Below are positions 16,907 to 24,434 of a stretch of DNA of 36,814 nucleotides, piece by piece; position 1 is the stretch's first letter; the number at the start of each line of letters is the position of its first letter. The DNA is from Chitinophagaceae bacterium (GTDB taxonomy: Bacteria; Bacteroidota; Bacteroidia; Chitinophagales; UBA10324). The stretch is taken from contig CANJII010000031.1 in NCBI GenBank assembly GCA_947474435.1, forward strand, positions 1 through 36,814, in the 5' to 3' direction. Below the pieces are notes generated by a model, which saw only the letters and a program-made list of their open reading frames with translations, was not told the DNA's origin and did not search any database. A program made the translations under genes and the position numbers.

Positions 16907-17296
16907 TTAACGCTTGCTGAATTGGAAGCTCTTGCGTGCTTTTTTCTTACCTGGTTTTTTACGCTCAACAGAACGCGGGTCGCGGGTAAGTAATCCATTC
17001 GGTTTTAACACCGTGCGGTATTCCGGATTTATTTTCAATAAGCCGCGAGATATGCCGAGGCGAATGGCTTCAGACTGGCCTTTCACTCCGCCACCTGCAG
17101 TGTTCGCTTCCACATCATACTGCCCAACAATGTTCAACAACATAAATGGTTGCTCGAGTAATTGCTGGTAAATGGCCTGAGGAAAATATTTTTTGTATTC
17201 AACACCATTGATGGTGATTTTGCCTGTGCCGCCAGAAACAATGTTTACACGGGCTGTGGCCTCTTTTCTTCTTCCGAGTGCTATCGTTTTTTCCAT
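16907..17296 (-). CDS. rpsI: Ribosomal protein uS9
   Basis: uS9 is a 30S head protein whose basic C-terminus reaches the P-site tRNA. The 129-residue protein shows G-R-R-K-E-A-T-A-R-V near the start, V-E-A-N-T-A-G-G-G-V-K-G-Q-S-E-A-I-R-L-G-I-S-R in the middle, and L-T-R-D-P-R-S-V-E-R-K-K-P-G-K-K-K-A-R-K-S-F-Q-F-S-K-R at the end. The final S-K-R is the conserved P-site tail. Length is normal. It lies 6 bp after rplM and 37 bp before rpsB in the same operon. Confidence 0.97.
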   Translation of the reverse strand: MEKTIALGRRKEATARVNIVSGGTGKITINGVEYKKYFPQAIYQQLLEQPFMLLNIVGQYDVEANTAGGGVKGQSEAIRLGISRGLLKINPEYRTVLKPNGLLTRDPRSVERKKPGKKKARKSFQFSKR

Positions 17297-17302
17297 GCTA
17301 TA

Positions 17303-17743
17303 TTATTTGATGGTTTTTGGTTGTTGAGCTTTATGAGGGTGTTCGCTGCCGCCGTAAACAAACAGCTTTTTGAACATCGCGTTTCCAAGTTTGGTGTGCG
17401 GGAGCATATCCTTCACCGCATTTTCAATCATGCGCTCAGGAATGCGCTCTAATAAATCGCGCGCAATTTCTGACCGCTGACCGCCGGGGTAACCCGTGTG
17501 GTGAATCACTTCCTTGGTGTCCATCTTTTTACCGGTCAGTTTTACTTTGCCGGCATTAAGCACAATTACAAAGTCACCGGTATCGCAGTGCGCGGTGTAT
17601 GATGGTTTGTTTTTGCCCATGAGAATCATGGCAATTTTTGAGGCGAGCCGACCAAGAACTTTGTCTTCAGCATCTACCAGATGCCACTCGCGTTTTACTG
17701 TTGCCGAATTGGCGTGTTTGGTTCTGTAACTAAGCGTATCCAC
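17303..17743 (-). CDS. rplM: Ribosomal protein uL13
   Basis: uL13 is an early 50S assembly protein. The 146-residue product shows V-D-T-L-S-Y-R-T at the start, [42 protein letters not shown] and E-H-P-H-K-A-Q-Q-P. The start is set to the GTG at 17743. The frame is open to a TTG at 17770, but that codon lies in the -7 promoter box, and family members start at the equivalent of this Val-Asp-Thr-Leu-Ser. An A/G-rich leader (AAAAAAAGAAGAAAA) precedes the GTG. It is the first gene of the rplM-rpsI-rpsB-tsf operon. Confidence 0.95.
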   Translation of the reverse strand: MDTLSYRTKHANSATVKREWHLVDAEDKVLGRLASKIAMILMGKNKPSYTAHCDTGDFVIVLNAGKVKLTGKKMDTKEVIHHTGYPGGQRSEIARDLLERIPERMIENAVKDMLPHTKLGNAMFKKLFVYGGSEHPHKAQQPKTIK

Positions 17744-17767
17744 TTTTCTTCTTTTTTTAAGGGACGG

Positions 17768-17798
17768 CAAATGTAACGGCTCAGTTCACTTTACCAAA
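17768..17798 (-). promoter_or_regulatory. Promoter of the rplM operon (-33 TTTG, 19-nt spacer, -7 TACATTTG)
   Basis: On the minus strand TTTG (complement of 17795-17798) is followed by a 19-nt spacer and TACATTTG (complement of 17768-17775). This is an excellent match to the Bacteroidota sigma-ABfr consensus. The -7 box ends 24 nt before the GTG start of rplM. Confidence 0.85.
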
Positions 17799-18142
17799 CT
17801 TTTGTTTCACTATTTTAAAATTGTTGGGCGAAATTGGTATTGATAATCAGTGGGAAAAAAGACTGGCTGTTTTAATGTGGCAATTTTAAGTTGCTGAATA
17901 GAAGTTCCACTTTAAAAATGAAAAGTGGAACTTCTGAGTCGTATTTTTAAAAAGTGAAATTTTACTTTTCACAAATAAATATTTCATCATTCAAATATCG
18001 TTAACCCTCTGTTCGATATTTCTTTTTTTCTACTCAAGGAGAAGTTTCTCTTTATAAAAAGAAAAGTGGAACTTCTTTTACACCAATAATTAATTCATCA
18101 TTCAAAACTCGTTAATCATCTGTTCGATATTCTTTTTTAAAT
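17799..18142. other. Intergenic region between the rplM promoter and the propeller gene
   Basis: About 340 bp with no credible gene on either strand. It is occupied mainly by the two-copy hairpin repeat at 17900-18148. The remaining bases (17799-17899) are AT-rich and show nothing recognisable. The genes on both sides are on the minus strand, so the region holds the 3' end of the propeller transcript and the upstream flank of the rplM promoter. Confidence 0.6.
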
Positions 18143-18148
18143 CTACTC
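17900..18148. repeat. Two-copy tandem repeat, each copy led by a hairpin
   Basis: Copy 1 (about 17900-18035) starts with a perfect hairpin, AGAAGTTCCACTTT (17900-17913) with AAAGTGGAACTTCT (17922-17935). Copy 2 (about 18040-18148) starts with a near copy, AGAAGTTTCTCTTT (18040-18053) with the same right arm (18063-18076), having one wobble and one mismatch. Both copies share GAAAAGTGGAACTTCT exactly, then TTCATCATTCAAA (17983, 18094), TCGTTAA (17998, 18109) and CTGTTCGATATT (18009, 18120). The offset is 141 bp in the hairpin part and 111 bp afterwards, so copy 1 holds about 30 extra bp. Copy 2 runs into the stop codon of the propeller gene. Confidence 0.8.
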
Positions 18149-19912
18149 CCTCACAAACTTCACCGCCTCGCCGGTTTTTTTATTTCTGATTATGAAAATG
18201 CCGGCGCTTGCTTCGGCTAAATTAATGTTGTAACCGTTTGCTGATTTGGTGAATGATGCATTTTGTTTTCTGCCGAGAATATCTGTAACAGTTAAATCTT
18301 TTGCATTTGTTGCTCCGGTTATTTCGCAGGTGGTGCAGGGGTTGGGAAAAATGTTTAAATTATTTCCTGACAAAATATTTTCAATTCCAACAATTGTGAT
18401 TGAGTTTGATGTTGTACATCCATTTGCATCAGTAATGGTAACTGAATATGTTCCTGCACTTGTGACAATTAAATTTTGAGTGGTACTACCTGTTGACCAT
18501 TCATAACTATATGGAATTGTACCGCCTGAACTTGATGAATAAATTGTATCAGCATTACTACTTAATGTTAAACCTGAAGAAAGTACTGAAGGTTCGGTTA
18601 TCGTAACATTTGCTGAATCAACACATCCGGAATTATCAGAAATAGTCACAGCATATTCTCCTGCATTAAGATTAAATAAATCTTCGGTAGTAGAACCATT
18701 GTTCCAGCTATAAGAATAAGGCACAGACCCACCATTTAAAGTAAGGTCTATACTACCGTTCCCAAATCCATTGCATGCAGCATCTGTTACCGATGTTTGA
18801 ATATTTAATTGATTAGATGGATTATAATAATATTCAAAATGATTTGGTAAACCCGACCATCCAAGTGTTCCTGAAAGCAAAACAAATCCTGAATCTTCAT
18901 AATTACATGCAGCACCTGCAAGGTTTGGGTTATTGATAACTCCAAGTGTGTTTTGATTCGATTTGCAACAATATATTTTTCCATCAGGAGCTAATTGCAA
19001 AGATTCATGGTAAGCAGCAGAACTAGTAGTAACTGTATATGGAAAATTCTGAAAGTTTGGGAGTGTTAAATCAAACTGTTCTATTTTAGGTATAGACAAA
19101 GTTGCGAAATTGCTTATATATAGTTTTGTATTATCCGGTGAAAATTCCAAACCGTATTCAAGAAATGGAAATGGAATTGGAATGCAATTAGAAATCGTTC
19201 CTGTGCTTGCATTAAAATCAAAAAGTTCTACTGAGTTATTATTACTTGCATTTGAAACCTGAGCTAATTTTTGACCATTTGGCGAAATTTTTAAATATCC
19301 ATTGAATCCAAAAACGCTTGTAATTGGTTGGCCAATTGATTGGATAATCGGGGTGCCAATTCCACCTGCCGTTATGGGATAAGTATAAAATTCACTTGTA
19401 TTACACTTATGTACTATAACCCAATAGTCAAAACCATTTGTATTTCTTGTAGCAGTCATTGTTTCGGTCGAAGGATAAAGAAGTGGAATATTCATTGTGT
19501 CAATTCCTCCTAAACCACCATTTACAGTCATATCCACAATAGAATATTTTGTACCGCCAGATGCTCCCACCGCATTTGCGCTAAATAGGAAGAATTTATT
19601 TGGGTTGCTTGGAAACGGAACGATAAGAGTTTGAGCAGTTGTTGAACTCCCAGATAATCCTGAGCCCATTGTATCTCCTAACGAGTTGAAAACGACCCTT
19701 CCGTCTGTGGAAAATAAAAGATTACCTGAAGAATCGCAGATTGTAGAAACTGCTTCTAATGTGTTTATTGTACCATAAATAGCGGTTGGAACACACGAAT
19801 TAAAATCAATACCAGCATGATTTCCAAAATGCCAGATGTTATTATAACCTTGTCCGTATGAATTATATGAAATTATAAAAGTTATTAATAGGGTTAAAAT
19901 TTTTTTCTTCAT
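18143..19912 (-). CDS. Secreted beta-propeller protein with SprB-like repeats and T9SS type A sorting domain
   Basis: This 589-residue protein has a signal peptide (M-K-K-K-I-L-T-L-L, cleavage near S-Y-G-Q). Residues ~20-370 look like a beta-propeller: I-W-H-F-G-N-H-A-G-I-D-F at the N-terminus and repeated strands such as L-K-I-S-P-N-G-Q-K-L-A and L-E-F-S-P-D-N-T-K-L-Y-I-S-N, a type common in gliding Bacteroidota. Residues ~375-510 hold two SprB-like repeats (G-S-I-D-L-T-L-N-G-G-S-V-P-Y-S-Y-S-W-N and G-G-T-I-P-Y-S-Y-E-W-S-T-G-S-T). The end is a type A CTD (L-N-I-F-P-N-P-C-T-T-C, D-I-L-G-R-K, G-I-F-I-I-R-N). It is likely T9SS cargo on the cell surface; the ligand is unknown. It follows the split gene by 54 bp on the same strand. 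Confidence 0.8.
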   Translation of the reverse strand: MKKKILTLLITFIISYNSYGQGYNNIWHFGNHAGIDFNSCVPTAIYGTINTLEAVSTICDSSGNLLFSTDGRVVFNSLGDTMGSGLSGSSTTAQTLIVPFPSNPNKFFLFSANAVGASGGTKYSIVDMTVNGGLGGIDTMNIPLLYPSTETMTATRNTNGFDYWVIVHKCNTSEFYTYPITAGGIGTPIIQSIGQPITSVFGFNGYLKISPNGQKLAQVSNASNNNSVELFDFNASTGTISNCIPIPFPFLEYGLEFSPDNTKLYISNFATLSIPKIEQFDLTLPNFQNFPYTVTTSSAAYHESLQLAPDGKIYCCKSNQNTLGVINNPNLAGAACNYEDSGFVLLSGTLGWSGLPNHFEYYYNPSNQLNIQTSVTDAACNGFGNGSIDLTLNGGSVPYSYSWNNGSTTEDLFNLNAGEYAVTISDNSGCVDSANVTITEPSVLSSGLTLSSNADTIYSSSSGGTIPYSYEWSTGSTTQNLIVTSAGTYSVTITDANGCTTSNSITIVGIENILSGNNLNIFPNPCTTCEITGATNAKDLTVTDILGRKQNASFTKSANGYNINLAEASAGIFIIRNKKTGEAVKFVRE

Positions 19913-19966
19913 GATTGTTTTATTGTTTGTGAAATTGGAAAGTGAAATTGAGTTTAAGAAAAAAAA

Positions 19967-20890
19967 CTAAATCGGAAGATAAGCGAAGTAGGCAGTGTCT
20001 TTTCGTTTCATTTCAAAAAGAAAACTCTTATTGCTTATCCATGCAAAGCTGTTAAAGTTTAAAACAAGGTCGCTCCATTGCCATGCATAAATTATGTTTT
20101 CGCTTTGTTTTTTTCCTGCATCATTATAAACGAGCATCACTAAATCCTTGGTAGAACCGTCTTTTGAATCGGGCGAATATTTTTTATCAGGTATGGTAAT
20201 GAAAATATAGGTTAATCCATTTTTTACAATGGATGAAACTGATGTATTCAAATAATCCGGTATCGGATAATTCACGCTCCAGGTTTGCACACCCAGCGGC
20301 GAAATTTTAAGTACTTCAAAAACCCATTCGTTGGCAATAGAATTATCATGCAGCCCTTCATGGGTTATTGAATAAATAACAGATCCATCGGGCTGCACTT
20401 CTCTTGATTTTACGCTCATACTATACTTAGTCAGGTCGAGTGGTTTATTACCAAAACCAATATTGAGTTTACCATATATCGCTGCTTGAATGGGTAGCGT
20501 TTTGTTTATCAAAGTTCCTGTTGCTATGTCGTAAATAAGTACAAACCGTTTTGTAACATCATATGAATTATGATTTACGCCATATTTTTCAATTGCAATA
20601 TAACCCAGTATAAATATTTTATCCTTGGTGCGGGTATATGATTCTATATCGCGCATTCTTTCAATAGGGAAAGCTTTCATCTGCGATTTTCCGGTTTGCA
20701 TATCACACGAAAAAATATAATCGACTACATCTTTCCGGATCCATAAAATTGTCTCTGACATGGATGTAAGAATTTTTGGTGGAATTGCATGAAGTGAAAC
20801 AATTAGTTTTTGATCCTGGTAAACAAACCCTCCGAATTCTTCATAAATATTCATTCCGGTTACTTGTAACTGGAACTTTGCAGAATTCAT
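19967..20890 (-). CDS. Secreted protein, C-terminal part (frameshifted from the N-terminal part)
   Basis: From its first ATG this part encodes 307 residues. The same frame stays open upstream to 21172, well past that ATG, and encodes Y-A-C-P-V-E-D-D-G-T-L-D-A-E-K and more with the same composition. It therefore continues the reading frame that starts at 21468 after a -1 shift at the A-run near 21121. The joined protein would be about 500 residues, with a propeller-like or sheet-rich body (V-L-K-I-S-P-L-G-V-Q-T-W-S, F-L-F-E-M-K-R-K-D-T-A-Y) and no T9SS CTD. Function is unknown. The ATG at 20890 is probably internal rather than a true start. Confidence 0.6.
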   Translation of the reverse strand: MNSAKFQLQVTGMNIYEEFGGFVYQDQKLIVSLHAIPPKILTSMSETILWIRKDVVDYIFSCDMQTGKSQMKAFPIERMRDIESYTRTKDKIFILGYIAIEKYGVNHNSYDVTKRFVLIYDIATGTLINKTLPIQAAIYGKLNIGFGNKPLDLTKYSMSVKSREVQPDGSVIYSITHEGLHDNSIANEWVFEVLKISPLGVQTWSVNYPIPDYLNTSVSSIVKNGLTYIFITIPDKKYSPDSKDGSTKDLVMLVYNDAGKKQSENIIYAWQWSDLVLNFNSFAWISNKSFLFEMKRKDTAYFAYLPI

Positions 20891-21063
20891 TTCTTTTAAT
20901 TCTTTATCGTAACAGGTAGCTTTTATATTATAACTTGGTAGTTTATTGTCGCCCTTTCCATATTTTCCTTCGCAATAAATAAATTCGGTAGTGTCAAAAT
21001 TGAAAAAGATTTGGGTTGAGGTGGTTAAGGGCCCTCCATAAGAAGATGTGGCTTCCCATTCAT

Positions 21064-21468
21064 CTAATAAAACAGCTTTCTCAGCATCAAGTGTTCCATC
21101 ATCTTCAACAGGACAAGCATATTTTTTTTCTTTTTTTCTGATTTCACAAACCCACTGAAAAGAAGAATAGGTTTATTATTCAAGAAAATAAAATTTGAAG
21201 TTTTAGCATCTTCAAGGTTTTCAAATCCATTAAGTGTTACCGTATTGCGGCTGATTACATCACCTTTATCATTCACTTTTGCAAGATCAAAACTTTTTGT
21301 TCCGCTTACTGAGTAGTAGGCATTCTCTCCATCTTCACCTATGAAATCAAATTTATCCTGCCAATCAACAGGGTGTGTTGAATTTTCATTTACCTTCAAC
21401 TGATAATTCTGAGCTTGCAATATTGAGTTTGAAAACAGAAAAACAAAGAGTACAATTATTTTTTTCAT
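21064..21468 (-). CDS. Secreted protein, N-terminal part ending at a frameshift
   Basis: This part encodes 134 residues with a clear signal peptide (M-K-K-I-I-V-L-F-V-F-L-F, cleavage near L-Q-A-Q). The secreted sequence continues to L-F-S-G-F-V-K-S-E-K-K-K-K, then turns into a short unrelated tail that stops. The switch occurs where the coding strand reads GAAAAAAAGAAAAAAAATAT. Re-reading one A (a -1 shift on A-AAA-AAA) restores the frame of the downstream part. It may be a real disrupted gene, a programmed or transcriptional slippage site, or a one-base sequencing error in the homopolymer; the sequence alone cannot tell these apart. The gene is divergent from the small Xre regulator. Confidence 0.65.
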   Translation of the reverse strand: MKKIIVLFVFLFSNSILQAQNYQLKVNENSTHPVDWQDKFDFIGEDGENAYYSVSGTKSFDLAKVNDKGDVISRNTVTLNGFENLEDAKTSNFIFLNNKPILLFSGFVKSEKKKKNMLVLLKMMEHLMLRKLFY

Positions 21469-21578
21469 TGATTAAATTTTTTTATCGCTTGTGAATTTAA
21501 AATTGAATTTGATTGTGCAGATTATTTAATTGAAAAGAAAAAAGCTCCTTCAATCTTTTTTCACAAACATAATTAAAT

Positions 21579-21594
21579 ACCCAATATATTGGGT
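21579..21594. promoter_or_regulatory. Perfect 16-bp palindrome upstream of the Xre gene, probable operator
   Basis: ACCCAATATATTGGGT is its own reverse complement. It lies 34 bp before the GTG start of the small HTH gene. TATATTGG inside it is one mismatch from the -7 consensus TAnnTTTG, so bound protein could block the promoter. A second inverted repeat follows: ATGATGGAA (21601-21609) with TTTCATCAT (21613-21621), joined by one G-T wobble. Confidence 0.6.
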
Positions 21595-21628
21595 TGACTG
21601 ATGATGGAATAGTTTCATCATTTGTTCG

Positions 21629-21853
21629 GTGATAAATAACCGAGACAAAAAATTCTTAAAAGCATTCGGAGAAAACCTTCGAGAGCTGAGAACTGAACAC
21701 GGTTTATCGCAACAGGACCTTGCATTGCAAGCTGATATTAATAAAAATCAAATCAGCAATATTGAAAGAGGAGAAGTTAATCCCACCATCACCACATTAA
21801 ATTCAATTGCCAAAGCATTAAAAATTCCAACCAAAAATTTATTGGATTTCTGA
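21629..21853 (+). CDS. Small Xre-family helix-turn-helix regulator
   Basis: This 74-residue DNA-binding protein consists almost only of one HTH_3 domain: F-G-E-N-L-R-E-L-R-T-E-H-G-L-S-Q-Q-D-L-A, then I-N-K-N-Q-I-S-N-I-E-R-G-E-V-N-P-T, then L-N-S-I-A-K-A-L-K-I-P. Size and layout resemble controller (C) proteins of restriction-modification systems and other stand-alone Xre repressors. No methylase, endonuclease or toxin gene is next to it, so its partner is unknown. A GTG at 21629 is the only plausible start before the conserved helices. The perfect palindrome just upstream suggests self-regulation. It converges with the arsenic exporter gene across 37 bp. Confidence 0.85.
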   Translation: MINNRDKKFLKAFGENLRELRTEHGLSQQDLALQADINKNQISNIERGEVNPTITTLNSIAKALKIPTKNLLDF

Positions 21854-21890
21854 ATTTCATTTTTTCAGAAGAGAGCTGAATTATAAAATG

Positions 21891-22970
21891 CTATTTAGAA
21901 GTTATCTGGTTTTTATAAAATTTCCGACGCAACCAAAACGCCACATTCACTAAAGCAATTAAAGCAGGAACTTCCACCAGCGGGCCAATGACTCCGGTAA
22001 ATGCTTCGCCGCTGTTGATGCCGAAAACACCAATGGAAACTGCAATGGCGAGTTCGAAATTATTTCCGGCGGCGGTGAAGGAGAGTGCCGCATTTTGTGA
22101 ATAATCAGCACCCATTTTTTTCCCGATTAAAAAAGTAACCACAAACATAATAGCGAAATAAATAACCAACGGAACCGCAATGCGCAACACATCAAATGGA
22201 ATTTGCACCATCAGCTTCCCTTTCAAACTAAACATGGCGATAATGGTAAACAGCAATGCGACCAATGTAACGGGACTGATTTTTGGAATGAAAACAGTGG
22301 TGTACCATTCATCGCCTTTTATTTTTTTAAGAATTAGTCGCGTAAAAAATCCGGCGAGAAACGGAATGCCCAAATAAATAAAAACACTTTGCGCAATCTG
22401 ACTGATGCTGATGTTTACTTCATAACCATGCAAACCAAAGTACGGAGGAAGCACAGTAACGAACAGCCACGCAAACACACTGTAAAACAACACCTGAAAA
22501 ATACTGTTAAGTGCAACAAGTCCTGCGGCGTATTCGCGATTGCCTTCTGCCAGTTCGTTCCATACTATGACCATGGCAATGCATCGCGCAATGCCAATCA
22601 TGATTAAGCCAACCATGTATTCGGGATAGCCGCTTAAAAAAGTTATGGCTAATAAAAACATAAGCACCGGACCAATAATCCAGTTCATGATTAACGAGAG
22701 TGAAAGTATTTTCAGGTTTTTAAAAACCTGCCCCAGCTCTTCGTACCTCACTTTTGCCAGTGGCGGAAACATCATTAATATTAAGCCAATGGCAATCGGA
22801 ATATTTGTTGTACCCGATTGAAATGAATTAATAAAATCAGTTGTGCCTGGAATAAAATTTCCAACGCTCACTCCAATTCCCATTGCGAGAAATATCCATA
22901 GCGTTAAGTATCGGTCTAAGAAACTCAGCTTCTTCCTGCCTGTAACAGGATTACAATCATTGGCGCTCAT
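21891..22970 (-). CDS. acr3: Acr3-type arsenite efflux transporter
   Basis: Acr3 exports arsenite (and sometimes antimonite) across the inner membrane using the proton gradient. The 359-residue protein has about ten hydrophobic segments and the family signatures [19 protein letters not shown], with the conserved Cys at residue 130, and [18 protein letters not shown]. It is the bile acid:sodium symporter-fold type, not ArsB. It is the last gene of the arsR-arsM-arsC-acr3 operon and follows arsC after a gap of about 117 bp that contains a short hairpin repeat. Length and key residues look normal. Confidence 0.93.
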   Translation of the reverse strand: MSANDCNPVTGRKKLSFLDRYLTLWIFLAMGIGVSVGNFIPGTTDFINSFQSGTTNIPIAIGLILMMFPPLAKVRYEELGQVFKNLKILSLSLIMNWIIGPVLMFLLAITFLSGYPEYMVGLIMIGIARCIAMVIVWNELAEGNREYAAGLVALNSIFQVLFYSVFAWLFVTVLPPYFGLHGYEVNISISQIAQSVFIYLGIPFLAGFFTRLILKKIKGDEWYTTVFIPKISPVTLVALLFTIIAMFSLKGKLMVQIPFDVLRIAVPLVIYFAIMFVVTFLIGKKMGADYSQNAALSFTAAGNNFELAIAVSIGVFGINSGEAFTGVIGPLVEVPALIALVNVAFWLRRKFYKNQITSK

Positions 22971-23053
22971 AAATTTTTTATTTCTGATTCTTGTTGATTT
23001 TAAAAAAATATTCTAAAAAAAATTTATCAGCGAATTTATTTTTCGCGACTGTT

Positions 23054-23074
23054 CCCCTCTCCTTGAGAGAGGGG
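23054..23074. repeat. Short GC-rich hairpin between arsC and acr3
   Basis: CCCCTCTC (23054-23061) pairs perfectly with GAGAGGGG (23067-23074) around a 5-nt loop, and is followed by TTAGGGGTGAGG. Similar C/G-rich 'CCCCTCTCC...GAGAGGGGTTAGGGGTGAGG' strings are scattered between genes in many genomes. It may attenuate expression of the exporter within the operon, or be a neutral intergenic repeat. Confidence 0.5.
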
Positions 23075-23087
23075 TTAGGGGTGAGGT

Positions 23088-23522
23088 TTATATTGGAGAA
23101 ATATTTTTTATAAATTCTTGCACCGCCGATTTTATTTTATCGCGTACCTCACGGGTCAGCATTAATTTTTCGTCGTGCGTTCCGTCAAATGATGAAGGGT
23201 CAGGAAAACTCCACGCGATTTTTTTATTTACTCCGGGAAATATAGGGCAGCGGGCAGCGCTTGCTTCATCGCAAACTGTTATTACATAATTGTAAATCCG
23301 ACCTTCTTTAAAAAAGTCGAATACATCGTGAGTACTGTTGTTTGAAATATCAATTCCATCTTCGCTCATTACTTCAACTGCAACAGGATTGAGTTTGCCG
23401 GCTTCCAATCCGGCGCTTTCAACATCAAATGTTTCGCCGCCAAATTTTTTCAGGTATGCTTCAGCCATCTGACTGCGAGCAGAGTTATGAATGCAGAGGA
23501 ATAGAACTTTTATTTTATTCAT
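23088..23522 (-). CDS. arsC: Arsenate reductase, low-molecular-weight phosphatase type (thioredoxin-linked)
   Basis: ArsC reduces arsenate to arsenite in the cytoplasm so that the exporter or methylase can handle it. The 144-residue protein starts with V-L-F-L-C-I-H-N-S-A-R-S, the C-x5-R-S phosphatase-type P-loop with catalytic Cys10. It has the relay cysteines in V-I-T-V-C-D-E-A-S-A-A-R-C-P (Cys84 and Cys92), as in the pI258/thioredoxin-coupled family, followed by W-S-F-P-D-P-S. ATG at 23522 is chosen because the longer frame to 23573 overlaps arsM and adds 17 residues foreign to the family. It lies 38 bp after arsM. Confidence 0.93.
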   Translation of the reverse strand: MNKIKVLFLCIHNSARSQMAEAYLKKFGGETFDVESAGLEAGKLNPVAVEVMSEDGIDISNNSTHDVFDFFKEGRIYNYVITVCDEASAARCPIFPGVNKKIAWSFPDPSSFDGTHDEKLMLTREVRDKIKSAVQEFIKNISPI

Positions 23523-23560
23523 ATTTTTTATTTTATTTTTTATGGAAAGTCTCGATGGAT

Positions 23561-24403
23561 TTAATTGCAACAAGTTTCACTATCACAACAAGGTTCGCTT
23601 TTTTTCTCTGCATAAACTGTGATGCTGAAAATTCCTACCCCGCTTTCTTTATACAAATTAATTTCTTCAGTGGTGAGATAGCTTAAAAGAATATCATCAG
23701 GAACGGTAATTACTTTTTCTTTTTGAATCAGTATGTTTTGAAATCCTACTTCGCGAATGATGTTTAAATATTCTTCTTTCTGAATGGCTCCTGAAATACA
23801 ACCGGCATACAACTCTGCAGTTTGTATAATTTTTTCAGGAAGATTTCCAACCAGCACCACATCCGATATACTGAAATGACCTCCGGGTTTCAGCACACGA
23901 AATATTTCACTGAACGCTTTTGCTTTATCAGGAACAAGATTAAGTACACAATTACTCACCACTACATCAGCCACCGTTGAAGTGAGTGGCATTTTTTCAA
24001 TTTCACCCAATCGAAATTCCACATTGTGAAAACCAAGTTTCTCGGCATTCACTCTCGCACGGTTAATCATGGCTTCGGTCATATCTATACCAATTACTTT
24101 TCCGGTTTCACCGGTTTCGGCTCTCGCAACAAAGCAATCGTTGCCGGCGCCTGAACCGAGGTCAACTACCACATCACCTTTTTCAATTTTTGCAAATTGA
24201 GTTGGCAATCCGCAACCCAAACCTAAATCGGCATCGGCAGCATAACCTTTCAATTCAGTATAATCATCACTCATGATGTTATACACTTCGTCAGTACAAC
24301 ACGAAGCACCACAACACGACGAACTGTTTTGTTCTTTATCCTGTAAAGCTATTTCGCTGTACTTGTCTTTTACCATTTGTTTAATTTCTTCAGCGGTTTG
24401 CAT
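23561..24403 (-). CDS. arsM: Arsenite S-adenosylmethionine methyltransferase
   Basis: ArsM methylates As(III) with S-adenosylmethionine, giving methylated or volatile arsenicals. The 280-residue protein shows the SAM motif V-V-V-D-L-G-S-G-A-G-N-D-C and G-K-V-I-G-I-D-M-T, and the three As-binding cysteines expected of the family: L-G-L-G-C-G-L-P (Cys64), S-N-C-V-L-N-L (Cys152) and A-G-C-I-S-G-A (Cys202). It also has vicinal Cys pairs near the N-terminus (30-31, 35-36) and at the C-terminus (C-C-D and C-C-N). It lies 31 bp after arsR. It is preceded only by the arsR promoter and is probably cotranscribed. Confidence 0.93.
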   Translation of the reverse strand: MQTAEEIKQMVKDKYSEIALQDKEQNSSSCCGASCCTDEVYNIMSDDYTELKGYAADADLGLGCGLPTQFAKIEKGDVVVDLGSGAGNDCFVARAETGETGKVIGIDMTEAMINRARVNAEKLGFHNVEFRLGEIEKMPLTSTVADVVVSNCVLNLVPDKAKAFSEIFRVLKPGGHFSISDVVLVGNLPEKIIQTAELYAGCISGAIQKEEYLNIIREVGFQNILIQKEKVITVPDDILLSYLTTEEINLYKESGVGIFSITVYAEKKSEPCCDSETCCN

Positions 24404-24434
24404 AGTATTTATTTTTTATTTTTTGAAAAGCGGT

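Noticed and set aside
16870-16998. N-terminal extension of rpsB
   Set aside because: It overlaps rpsI and encodes residues absent from uS2; the ATG at 16869 gives the normal N-terminus.
18001-18013. TTAACCCTCTGTT shared with 2250-2262 as a regulatory motif
   Set aside because: A 13-base match in an AT-rich window of this size is expected by chance, and the flanks do not align.
21629-21853. Xre gene as the controller of a restriction-modification or toxin-antitoxin system
   Set aside because: No methylase, endonuclease or toxin gene lies on either side; the neighbours are a secreted protein and the arsenic exporter.
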